Positions 44,082-51,648 of a DNA stretch of 64,000 nucleotides are shown in pieces. The DNA lies in NCBI RefSeq assembly GCF_020880995.1, contig NZ_JAJISD010000001.1:372001-436000 (forward strand), in the 5' to 3' direction. This DNA is from Reyranella aquatilis (GTDB lineage: Bacteria > Pseudomonadota > Alphaproteobacteria > Reyranellales > Reyranellaceae). The notes under the pieces are model-generated. The model saw nothing but the letters and a program-made list of their open reading frames with translations. It made no database searches and was not told the origin of the DNA. A program made the position numbers and the translations under genes. Every line of letters begins with the position of its first letter. Position 1 is the stretch's first letter.

Positions 44082-46489
44082 TACGGCCTCCTTTCTGGAT
44101 AGACGACAGCGCGTTCGTCACCTGCGATTCTTTCAACCACACCGTTGCGTGCACTTCCAGTCCCCACCGTGACGATGGTCACGTTTCGACTGACCAAATT
44201 CTTCAATGCCCTGGCGCTGGCTTCAGGTGACAAGCGTCCACTCTTCATCGCCGCATAAACGGTGATTTCAGCGTGTTCCAGGGCGCCACACAAAGACCGC
44301 GGCGTCTGATGCGCCCGGCTGCTCGGGCCTATCGACGTATCAGAGCCGCGCCATTTGGAATCCCAGAAGTGAATCCCGCCATTGCGATCGACCGAGATCA
44401 CATCAGGCCCCCGCTGGCCCGCCTTCCTGCCGAAGTCGATCACCGTGTGATCCGGGAAATGCCGCGCGATGTCGTTGGCCAGCCCGTACTCTCCGCGTAT
44501 TCCCTTTCTATGGTTCTCGTTGGCGGGCAAGTAATCGCGCCCTGACGCTGGTTCACCGACGCGGGGATCGAGTTTGATCCCGACTGCCGTGTCGATGCCG
44601 TCTGGACCGACATACTCGTCCCTTTTGGCCAATTGTGCTCTCTCGTCCAGCCAGTCACTGAGAGATTGAGTCGATGGCCTCTGTTCAGCAGCCGCTGCCG
44701 CTCCAGCCGTATCGGGTATCGGCTGCGTGCCCGATGGCTGGGATGAAGGCGAAAACCAACGCCGGTAATTCTCGATTGCCTGAGGCAGTCCAGGTATCAA
44801 CGGCGGCCGGTTGTGCCCGATGCCTGGTGCGGGCTGTTGGCCTGGCGTCGCAGATGAGCGGGGTGGTGGGGGAACGTGACCGCCTCCGCCACCGCGAGCG
44901 CCGCCACCTCCGGCTTGCGCGAGAATGATGTGTTGCGGATCGAAGGATTCGCCTACCTCCCCGCTGCCGTCGTCGACATAGGCAATCCGGGGCTCCCCTC
45001 CATCGAGCGCGTTCTCCGCTTCGACCTCTTGTGGCAGCGCTTCGACCGGGTCATCGCCCAAGACACGGACAATGTTTGGATCGCCTTCCGTGCGCGGCAG
45101 CACGTCGTCGACCAAACCACGAATGTCCGCCATCGTCGGCGGCTTGCCCTCCACGGACTCGAACGCCCCTAAGAGCCTGTCGAGTTGCTGCCGTGCGGTC
45201 CGGGCCTCCTCGCCGTTGGGATCAAGGTTGGCGGTGCGCAGTCCCTCTTCCAGGAACAGGCGGCCGAGACGGTGCCGCTCGAAGGCCGGATCGGATTTAC
45301 CTTCGGCGAGAGCCTGCTGGAGTTTGGTCAGGCGGTCGTAATCGCTGTCGGCCAGCGACAGGCGGTATTGTGTGAGATCGAGGCTGGTGAACTCTTCCGG
45401 GTTGCGCACCGCCTGGTCGTCGAGCGTGTCGTAGAGGTCGCGGTCCGTGACGACGCGGCCGCCGTTCATGGCCGTCCGGTCGAGCGCCTTCGTCTGCTCC
45501 GGGCTCAACCCGTCGCGCAATTCGGTCGGCATCGCCATCAGAGGCGCCGCGGGATTCTCTCCCAGCCAGTCGAGCGCGCCGGTGGCGGCGCGGCCCCGCG
45601 CCGCCTGCCACGCCCGGTCGGCGCGCGCGTGCTCGATCCGCGCCATGCGGGTCACCTGCGCCCTCACCTCTGGCGAGGCGTCCGGAGGTGTCGCCTCGAC
45701 GGCGCGCACCTGGTAGTCGTCGAGGTCCGGGCGCCGCGCCGGATCGTCCGGCATATCGCCGAGACCGCCGACGATCTGCGTCACGCGACGCTCCTCGCGC
45801 GCCCGGTCGATCCTGCGCTCGAGCGCTGCCTGCCGCTCCGGCTGGATCACGACGCGTGCGTGGTCGTAGAGCGCCGCCGCGCGCTCGGGATCGTGGCCGA
45901 TCGCGGCCTCGACCGCGCCGGCATAGAGATCGCTGAGGCCGGTGCGCACCGCTGAGTCGGTCCGGCCCGCGTCCCAGCCTTTCCGCTCGCCCTGGTAGCG
46001 CAGCTCGTCCACCGTGGTGCGGCCCAGCAGGCGCAGATGGGCCGGGTCGTGCCAGGACAGCGACGCATCCTGCCGCAGATCAGCGAGGCGCTCCGCCACG
46101 CTGCGGTCGTCCAGCGCCGATGTCGCCTGCGCCACGATCCGGCCGAGATCGCCGCCGGCACGATCGAGACGACGGTCGATCAGCGGTTCGAGCAGCGCTT
46201 TCTGCCGCGGGCCCTGCGCCTGCCCCAAGTAGCGGTCCTTCAGCTCAGCCAGCAGCGGGAGGGTCCCGGCGATCCCGACCAGCGCCGCCTCGGGGTCCTT
46301 GCCTGCCAGACCTGTCGCCGGATCGGTCACCAGGCCGCGCACCTCGCCCGCGAAGCCGGTGTCGAGCTGGCGCGCGAATATCTCGTCGACCCGGAGGCCG
46401 AGCGCAGTGTCACCGCCAAGGTTCTCGAACGGCCATGAGTCCTCGGCCGGCGCTGCCGACGGCAGCCCTTCAATCGCGATAATTGTCAT
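44081..46489 (-). CDS. Polymorphic-toxin-like protein: phage virion-like N-terminal region plus PD-(D/E)XK nuclease-like C-terminus
   Basis: An 802-residue protein without signal peptide or membrane segments. Residues 1-110 are the part conserved in the decayed copy. Residues about 110-480 are helical and charged; SDLYAGAVEAAIGHDPERAAALYDHA and the NGGRVVTDRDLYDTLDDQAVRNPEEFTSLDL stretch resemble internal/ejection proteins of alphaproteobacterial prophages (from memory). A Gly/Pro linker (about 525-545) and GIGHNRPP (556-563) precede the C-terminal domain. There Glu667, GPDVIS with Asp696, and IHFWDSKW with Asp710 and Lys712 form the E...D...DxK pattern of restriction-endonuclease-fold nucleases. 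It ends overlapping the immunity gene. Ribosome-binding site GGAG lies 7 bases from ATG 46489. How it would leave the cell is not visible. Confidence 0.65.
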   Translation of the reverse strand: MTIIAIEGLPSAAPAEDSWPFENLGGDTALGLRVDEIFARQLDTGFAGEVRGLVTDPATGLAGKDPEAALVGIAGTLPLLAELKDRYLGQAQGPRQKALLEPLIDRRLDRAGGDLGRIVAQATSALDDRSVAERLADLRQDASLSWHDPAHLRLLGRTTVDELRYQGERKGWDAGRTDSAVRTGLSDLYAGAVEAAIGHDPERAAALYDHARVVIQPERQAALERRIDRAREERRVTQIVGGLGDMPDDPARRPDLDDYQVRAVEATPPDASPEVRAQVTRMARIEHARADRAWQAARGRAATGALDWLGENPAAPLMAMPTELRDGLSPEQTKALDRTAMNGGRVVTDRDLYDTLDDQAVRNPEEFTSLDLTQYRLSLADSDYDRLTKLQQALAEGKSDPAFERHRLGRLFLEEGLRTANLDPNGEEARTARQQLDRLLGAFESVEGKPPTMADIRGLVDDVLPRTEGDPNIVRVLGDDPVEALPQEVEAENALDGGEPRIAYVDDGSGEVGESFDPQHIILAQAGGGGARGGGGGHVPPPPRSSATPGQQPAPGIGHNRPPLIPGLPQAIENYRRWFSPSSQPSGTQPIPDTAGAAAAAEQRPSTQSLSDWLDERAQLAKRDEYVGPDGIDTAVGIKLDPRVGEPASGRDYLPANENHRKGIRGEYGLANDIARHFPDHTVIDFGRKAGQRGPDVISVDRNGGIHFWDSKWRGSDTSIGPSSRAHQTPRSLCGALEHAEITVYAAMKSGRLSPEASARALKNLVSRNVTIVTVGTGSARNGVVERIAGDERAVVYPERRP

Positions 46490-46865
46490 GTACGTCTCCG
46501 TTCAGCGGCCCATCGTCAGGGCCCGAAGGGCGTGCTCGCGGCCGGCGGCGCATCGAGAGGGCAATCGGCTCCGACGCCAGAGCACGTCCGGTGATCGTCC
46601 GCTCACTGACGTTGGAGATCTCGGTGCGCTTGACCCGGCTGGTGCGACGGTACGCAGCCCGCCTCGAGATCAACGTTCCGGCTGATCGGGACTCAATGGC
46701 CGCGACCAGAGGGGCGGCGACACGGGCGACGACAACGAGGGATAGGCGGTATCACCGCCACGGCCATCAAATGATCCCAAGGACATCTCTCCTCTGAGAA
46801 GCGAGCCCTCCAGTTGCTGATGAACCGGACTTTGAATTTGCAAGCGGGAATCTTGAAGAGTTCAG
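46490..46865 (-). other. Non-coding stretch upstream of the toxin
   Basis: About 375 bp with no ORF I can defend on either strand. The 40 bp next to the toxin start match the corresponding region before the decayed copy (CCGCTGAACGGAGACG), so they are old shared leader sequence. A small hairpin GGCGGTATCACCGCC lies at 46745-46759. Presumably it holds the toxin promoter; the rest may be unrecognisable debris of the array. Confidence 0.5.
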
Positions 46866-46919
46866 GCACGATGCGGTCGTCAGCACCGACGTCGCCTGCT
46901 CCGCGATCCGCCCGAGGTA
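46866..46919 (-). pseudogene. Internal toxin fragment fused to the immunity pseudogene
   Basis: Read on the minus strand, the segment encoding LGRIAEQATSVL matches toxin LGRIVAQATSAL (region around residues 114-126). At DNA level the match covers about 50 bases with one single-base deletion, and it continues the immunity remnant without a gap. This shows an illegitimate join between an immunity copy and a toxin copy. Confidence 0.75.
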
Positions 46920-47610
46920 GATCGCCTTCGGCCAGAACGCCTTTCCTCGATGCTGGAGCCGTTTCGAATGAATCGCTTCATCATCGTCTCCCGCAATCCA
47001 CTCGCCCTTATCGACATAGGCCTTGTCGGGCTTGCCATCGTCGGCGAGATAGCGGCAGGCCCATCGCCCGCATATCGGCTGCGCTCGTACGACGACCGGG
47101 GTCGACGAAGGTTTGCCAGTAAGTCCGGCCACCTGACAGAGCTTCAGCCTGACGCCATGGCGTCACGCCGGGAGCTCGAGCGGCAAAGCGGGTTAGAGCC
47201 CTGCCCGCAGCAGCAGATTCGTCCTGTTAGGCAGAAGGCGATCGAACTGGTCGTATTGCTGCGAGCCGGCCTCGCTGGCGCGAGTGAGAGCGGCCACCAC
47301 CGGATCGCCATCGATGAGCCACTCGCACAGGCCCAGCTTCTCCCATGATTGGCAGGAGCGGGAGGATCGGTATCCTTCCCTTTGGTGGAGCCGGATGCAG
47401 TTCCTTCCAAGCCGCGATCGCCTGCGTCGTCTGCAGCCCCTAACCACGCAAGCCTGCCGTGTAGCCGCCGATTAGTTCGCCCAGGGTCTCCGCCATAGAA
47501 TGCAAGCGAATGAAGGGACCAGTCTTCTCCGGTCCGGCCTTCGTTGCGCGTTGCCAATGCAGATCAAGATGGAACTGGCAGCGCTTATCGGAATCGAGTG
47601 CCCTCGACAT
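46918..47610 (-). pseudogene. Decayed second copy of the immunity gene
   Basis: The minus strand starts with ATG 47610 and MSRALDSDKRCQFHLDLHWQ, ATKAGPEKTGPFIRLHSMAE, aligning with MPRDFEPNSERQFYLDF and ATKFEPEKTGPFNRSHYMA of the intact immunity protein, then hits an in-frame TAG after 56 codons. Later pieces in shifted frames match too (LGLCEWLIDGDPVVAALTRASEA; AGLTGKPSSTPVVVRAQPI; WACRYLADDGKPDKAYVDKGE). Several frameshifts make it nonfunctional. The match ends near KAIY. Confidence 0.85.
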
Positions 47611-47672
47611 CAGGGCTTGCGCATTGGGTGGACGACGACCCGCTCGCCTTCTACGGCTTGTTCAATAAAACC
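47610..47672 (-). pseudogene. C-terminal remnant of a further toxin copy
   Basis: The minus strand encodes GFIEQAVEGERVVVHPMRKP then TGA, aligning with toxin C-terminus GVVERIAGDERAVVYPERRP. Its TGA overlaps the ATG of the immunity pseudogene (TGATG), reproducing the coupled arrangement of the intact pair. Upstream sequence to 47735 is too decayed to align. Confidence 0.75.
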
Positions 47673-47735
47673 GTCGGAACAAGGGTTTCTCCACTCGGCA
47701 TCTCAGGTGCTCAGAGTGAGATGACGGCTTCCTAC

Positions 47736-48836
47736 CTACTTCGACTGAGCCGTCACATCGTGCGGTGGTGATGCATGTGCCGGCGGCGCTTCCCTGGTAC
47801 TGCCCATCAGGCTGCTCAGGTCGCGCTGGCGGCCTGTGTCGATCTTCACTGTGGCGGTCATGCCCGCGCGTAGCGGCGATTCGCCGACATGGGGCAGCAG
47901 CCGAAGCTTCACCGGCAGGCGTTGCACCACCTTCACCCAGTTGCCGCTGGCGTTCTGCGGCGGAAGGATCGCGAACTCAGCGCCGGTCGCCGGACTGACG
48001 CTCTCGACGATCGCCTCCCAGGTCTCGTCGGGATAGGTGTCGAGCACCACGGTCGCCTTCTGTCCGACTTTCACATGCGTGAGTTCGGTTTCCTTGAAGT
48101 TCGCCTCGACCCAAGGCCGGCTCAGCACCACCAGGGAGAACAACGGCGTCGCCGCCTTGACCTGCTCGCCCTGCTGCAGGCGCATGTTCACGACGACGCC
48201 GTCGACCGGCGCCCGCACCGTGGTGCGCGCGAGATCGAGGGCCGCCCGTTCCCGCGCGGCCGTTTTCTCCCGCACCATCGGGTGCGCCTCGGCCGGGAGT
48301 TGCGGGTCGCCGTTCAATGCCGCCAGGACTCGCTGCAGCTTCTCGCGCGCGGTCGACACACGGTCGGCGGCGGCCCGCGCGTCGTTTTGCGATTCGTCGC
48401 GCTTGCTGGCCGAGGCCACGCCCTTGGTCGCAAGCTCTTCTTGTCGCTGCGCCTGACGCTGGAAATAGGCGGCCCGTGCCTCGGCATCGGCCAGTTCGGC
48501 GACGGCCTCACGCCAAATGCCGCGCAGGTTCTCGACATGGGCGCGCGCGGTATCCAGTTCGGCCTCGGCACTGTCGAGCGCCAGCCGGAAAGGCCTTGAT
48601 TCGATCGTGAGCAGTTGGTCGCCCGCGTGGACCGTCGCATGATCCTTCGTCAGCACCCGCCGGACCTGTCCCGAGACTTCGGGAGCAATCTGAACGATGT
48701 GCGCCTTCACATAGGCGTTGTCCGTCGACACGTAGCGGCCACCCGACAGCCACCACCAGCCCGCCCCCGCGACGGCCAGCAGCGGGACCAGGAGGAGCAG
48801 GGCAAGCCGAAGCGCGGGGACCGGACGGCGACTCAT
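47736..48836 (-). CDS. HlyD/EmrA family membrane fusion protein
   Basis: A 366-residue periplasmic adaptor of a drug efflux system. One N-terminal membrane segment (LALLLLVPLLAVAGAGWWWL) is followed by a lipoyl half-motif, a long coiled coil (about 85-190) and the barrel-sandwich return TTVRAPVDGVVVNMRLQQGEQVKA, then NFKETELTHVKVGQKATVVLDTYP, as in EmrA. The start overlaps the MarR stop by ATGA. It pairs with the DHA2 pump encoded divergently. Confidence 0.93.
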   Translation of the reverse strand: MSRRPVPALRLALLLLVPLLAVAGAGWWWLSGGRYVSTDNAYVKAHIVQIAPEVSGQVRRVLTKDHATVHAGDQLLTIESRPFRLALDSAEAELDTARAHVENLRGIWREAVAELADAEARAAYFQRQAQRQEELATKGVASASKRDESQNDARAAADRVSTAREKLQRVLAALNGDPQLPAEAHPMVREKTAARERAALDLARTTVRAPVDGVVVNMRLQQGEQVKAATPLFSLVVLSRPWVEANFKETELTHVKVGQKATVVLDTYPDETWEAIVESVSPATGAEFAILPPQNASGNWVKVVQRLPVKLRLLPHVGESPLRAGMTATVKIDTGRQRDLSSLMGSTREAPPAHASPPHDVTAQSK

Positions 48837-49282
48837 GACCCGTTGGCTCCCGCCATCGACTGGAGTTGGCTCTTCACCCGCGCCGCAAGCCGCGTGAACT
48901 GGTCACGCTCGGTGGCGGACAGCGGCGCCAGTGCATCATCGACCGTGGCCTCGGCGATCGACCACATGGCCTTGTGGGCGCGCCGGGCATCGGCAGTGAG
49001 GTAGAGACGATTGATGCGGCGATCGCCGTCATCGGAACGGCGCTCGACCCAGCCGTTCTTCTCCATGCGGTCGATCATGCGGCCGGCGCTGGCACGATCG
49101 ACTTCCAGCATGTCCGCCAGCTCGGTCTGGCTCGCGCCGGGACGGCGATAGAGGCGCGTCAGCACCAGCCATTGGGCGCGCGTCAGGCCGATGTCGCGCA
49201 CGCGCCGGTCGAAGACGGTGCGGATCAGGCGCGCAACATCCGAAAGCACGTAGCCGATGTATTCGTCGTCGTCCGGGCTCAA
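48833..49282 (-). CDS. MarR family transcriptional regulator
   Basis: A 149-residue winged-helix regulator. The DNA-binding region is LTRAQWLVLTRLYRRPGASQTELADMLEVDRASAGRMIDRMEKNGWVERRSDDGDRRINRLYLT, the standard MarR helix-turn-helix and wing. It heads the leftward adaptor operon and diverges from the efflux pump gene, so it most likely represses both units through the palindrome in the 46-bp gap. Confidence 0.94.
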   Translation of the reverse strand: MSPDDDEYIGYVLSDVARLIRTVFDRRVRDIGLTRAQWLVLTRLYRRPGASQTELADMLEVDRASAGRMIDRMEKNGWVERRSDDGDRRINRLYLTADARRAHKAMWSIAEATVDDALAPLSATERDQFTRLAARVKSQLQSMAGANGS

Positions 49283-49306
49283 TAGTGGCTCGCTGAGGAT
49301 TGTTGT

Positions 49307-49325
49307 CTAGGCTACATTAGCCCAG
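49307..49325. promoter_or_regulatory. Candidate MarR operator
   Basis: CTAGGCTACATTAGCCCAG holds a perfect GGCTA-CAT-TAGCC inverted repeat (49310-49322) that extends with one mismatch on each side. It lies in the 46-bp gap between the MarR start and the pump ATG, so it would overlap both promoters. Confidence 0.55.
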
Positions 49326-49328
49326 GCC

Positions 49329-50870
49329 ATGAGTTCAAGCACGACCACCGCAGACGCCGTCCCGCCGGTCCCGGGCGAGGTCGAGACCTCGCTGGGCAAG
49401 CGCATCCTCATTCTCGTAATGGTGGTCCTGGGCTCTACTCTCTATGCCACGACGTTACTGATCGCCTCGACCCTGCTGCCGCAGATGCAGGGCACCATGT
49501 CCGCCACTCAGGACGAGATCGCCTGGGCGATGACCTTCAACATTCTCGCGACTGCGGTCGCCACACCGATGACCGGCTGGCTGGCGGCCCGCTTCGGGCG
49601 GCGCGAGACGATGATCTGGTCGGTGTTCGCCTTCACCCTGACGACGCTGATGTGCGGGCTGGCGGACTCGCTCGAGACGCTGATCCTCTGGCGCGTGCTC
49701 CAGGGGGCGCTGGGGGCTCCGGTGATCCCGCTGTCGCAGACCATCCTGCTCGACACCTTCCCCAAGCGGCAACAGGGGCTGGTCACCTCGATCTTCGGTA
49801 TGGCCGTCGTCATCGGCCCGGTGATCGGGCCCACTGCCGGCAGCCTGCTGTCGGAACTCTACAGCTGGCGCTGGGCCTTCTACATGATCGTGCCGGTGGG
49901 CCTGATCTCCTTCGCAGGCCTCCGGCTTACCCTGCCCTACGACCGGCCGAGCGGCCGGGCCAGCCTCGACTGGACCGGCTTCCTGTCGCTCTCCGTCGCC
50001 ATCGCCTGCGTGCAGCTCGTCCTGTCGCGCGGCCAGCGGCTCGACTGGTTCGATTCGGCCGAGATCCAGATCGAGGCCTTCATCGCGGTCGTCTCCTTCT
50101 GGATATTCCTCGCCCACAGCCTCACCGCCGAGCGGCCGTTCCTGAACCTCAGGCTGCTGCTCGACCGCAACTACGCGCTGGGGCTCATCCTGGTGCTGAT
50201 CTACGGCATGCTGAACTTCACGCCGATGGTGCTGCTGCCGCCGCTGCTGCAGCAGCATGCCGGATTTCCCGACGCCCTGATCGGCGAGGTCATTGCCGCG
50301 CGCGGCGTCGGCGCCACCATCGGCTTCTTCCTCGCCATCTTCGTCGGCCGCATGGACCCGCGCATCGGCCTGATCGCCGGCTTCACGGTACAGACCCTGT
50401 CCGGCGTCTGGCTGATGGCAATCGACCTCAACGTCGACATGAACACCCTGATGCTGAACAGCCTGCTGCAGGGCGTCGCCGTCGGCGTCATCTGGGTGCC
50501 GCTCACCCTCGTGACCTTCTCCAACATGAGCGCCGCCAACCTGGCCGAGGGCACGGCGGTCTATCACCTGCTGCGCAACATCGGCTCCAGCTTCTTCATC
50601 TCGATCTGCGTCGCCGAGATCGTCCGTGCCACCAGCACCAACTACAGCCGCATGGTCGAGCTGGTGAACCCCTACAACAAGGCGTTGGCGCTGCCTTGGG
50701 TGACCGGTGGCTGGGACTACGAGACCGTGTCCGGACTGGCGAAGCTGTCGAAGGAGATCAGTCGTCAGGCCGCGATGATCGGCTACATCAATGCTTTCGG
50801 CCTTTATACGACCTGCTCGGCACTGGCGATCCCCCTGATCCTGCTGATCGGCCGTCGTGCACGAAGATAA
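49329..50870 (+). CDS. DHA2 family (14-TM) MFS efflux pump, EmrB-type
   Basis: A 513-residue inner-membrane drug:H+ antiporter. The motif TGWLAARFGRRETMIWSVFAF gives motif A, GPVIGPTAGSLLSELYSWRWAFYMIVPVG gives motif C, and about fourteen hydrophobic segments are present. It works with the HlyD adaptor to span the envelope. The start ATG 49329 lies just after the palindromic operator. Confidence 0.94.
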   Translation: MSSSTTTADAVPPVPGEVETSLGKRILILVMVVLGSTLYATTLLIASTLLPQMQGTMSATQDEIAWAMTFNILATAVATPMTGWLAARFGRRETMIWSVFAFTLTTLMCGLADSLETLILWRVLQGALGAPVIPLSQTILLDTFPKRQQGLVTSIFGMAVVIGPVIGPTAGSLLSELYSWRWAFYMIVPVGLISFAGLRLTLPYDRPSGRASLDWTGFLSLSVAIACVQLVLSRGQRLDWFDSAEIQIEAFIAVVSFWIFLAHSLTAERPFLNLRLLLDRNYALGLILVLIYGMLNFTPMVLLPPLLQQHAGFPDALIGEVIAARGVGATIGFFLAIFVGRMDPRIGLIAGFTVQTLSGVWLMAIDLNVDMNTLMLNSLLQGVAVGVIWVPLTLVTFSNMSAANLAEGTAVYHLLRNIGSSFFISICVAEIVRATSTNYSRMVELVNPYNKALALPWVTGGWDYETVSGLAKLSKEISRQAAMIGYINAFGLYTTCSALAIPLILLIGRRARR

Positions 50871-50884
50871 CGGAGGAAACGACA

Positions 50885-51322
50885 ATGGCGATCAAGGTCC
50901 TGGAAATCCATCACACCGGCTACCGGCTCGACCCCGGCGCGGAGAAGCTCGAGGACACGGCGAGCTTCTACAGCGACGTGCTGGGCCTGCACCGTGACAG
51001 GGGCCGGCCGACGATCCCCGGCATTCCCGGCCTCTGGATCAATGTCGGCGAGGTCGGCCAGATCCATCTCTTCGGCGGAAATCAGCCTTCACCCGTCGCC
51101 AAGGGGCCTGGTCAGGATCCGACGCTGCCGCACATCGCCCTCGCGGTGGCCGACATCGTCGAGAGCCGCGAGGAACTGGAGCGCATGGGCGTGAGGTACT
51201 GGGCGATCGAAGGGCTCACCAGCCCGGACTCGCTGCAGCTTTTCCTGAACGATCCGTGCGGCAACATGGTCGAGTTGCACCAGTTCGACAAATGCCGCTG
51301 CACGGCGCGCAATCGCATCTAG
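50885..51322 (+). CDS. VOC family protein
   Basis: A 145-residue protein of the glyoxalase/bleomycin-resistance fold. It has IHHTGYRLDPGAEKLEDTASFYSDVLGLHRDRG, LPHIALAVADI and LNDPCGNMVELHQFD, giving the usual His/His/Glu ligands. It follows the pump by 14 bp and may be part of that operon. The last four bases overlap the convergent membrane-protein gene. Confidence 0.88.
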   Translation: MAIKVLEIHHTGYRLDPGAEKLEDTASFYSDVLGLHRDRGRPTIPGIPGLWINVGEVGQIHLFGGNQPSPVAKGPGQDPTLPHIALAVADIVESREELERMGVRYWAIEGLTSPDSLQLFLNDPCGNMVELHQFDKCRCTARNRI

Positions 51323-51648
51323 CGCTGCGCTGCCGACCGCGCATTCTGATAGGCCGCACGGGCTTCCCGCGCGGCCTTGAGGGATGCCTCGCGCCGCGTC
51401 GCCGCGCGATCGTCGAGGGCATAGAGAAGGCCCGCAAAGAAGATGAAGGCACCGCCCAGGATGTAGTAGTGCCAGGCCTCCAGGTAGAGCCGGAAGGTCA
51501 CGACGATCAGTGGCACCGGGATGAACATGAGGGCGAAGCGGATCCACGAGCCGCGATTATAGGTCCTGACCTCTGCCCGCGCCTGCTTCTGGCACCGCCA
51601 CATCTCCCGCCGCAGCATGTCAAGGTCGGGCTTGGGCTCAGCGCTCAC
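51319..51648 (-). CDS. Small two-TM membrane protein
   Basis: A 109-residue protein with an N-terminal charged helix and two hydrophobic segments (FALMFIPVPLIVVTFRLYL and HYYILGGAFIFFAGLLYAL), then a helical charged tail. No family recognised. Start GTG 51648 lies within the last codons of the FAD oxidoreductase gene (11-base overlap), indicating coupling. Confidence 0.65.
   Translation of the reverse strand: MSAEPKPDLDMLRREMWRCQKQARAEVRTYNRGSWIRFALMFIPVPLIVVTFRLYLEAWHYYILGGAFIFFAGLLYALDDRAATRREASLKAAREARAAYQNARSAAQR

Noticed and set aside
46490..46865. Small plus- and minus-strand frames near the toxin start
   Set aside because: Short, Arg/Pro-rich and without similarity or a convincing ribosome-binding site, so left as non-coding.
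42846..47735. Integrated prophage or genomic island with attachment sites
   Set aside because: No integrase, no tRNA at either edge and no direct repeats seen; only toxin/immunity fragments are present.
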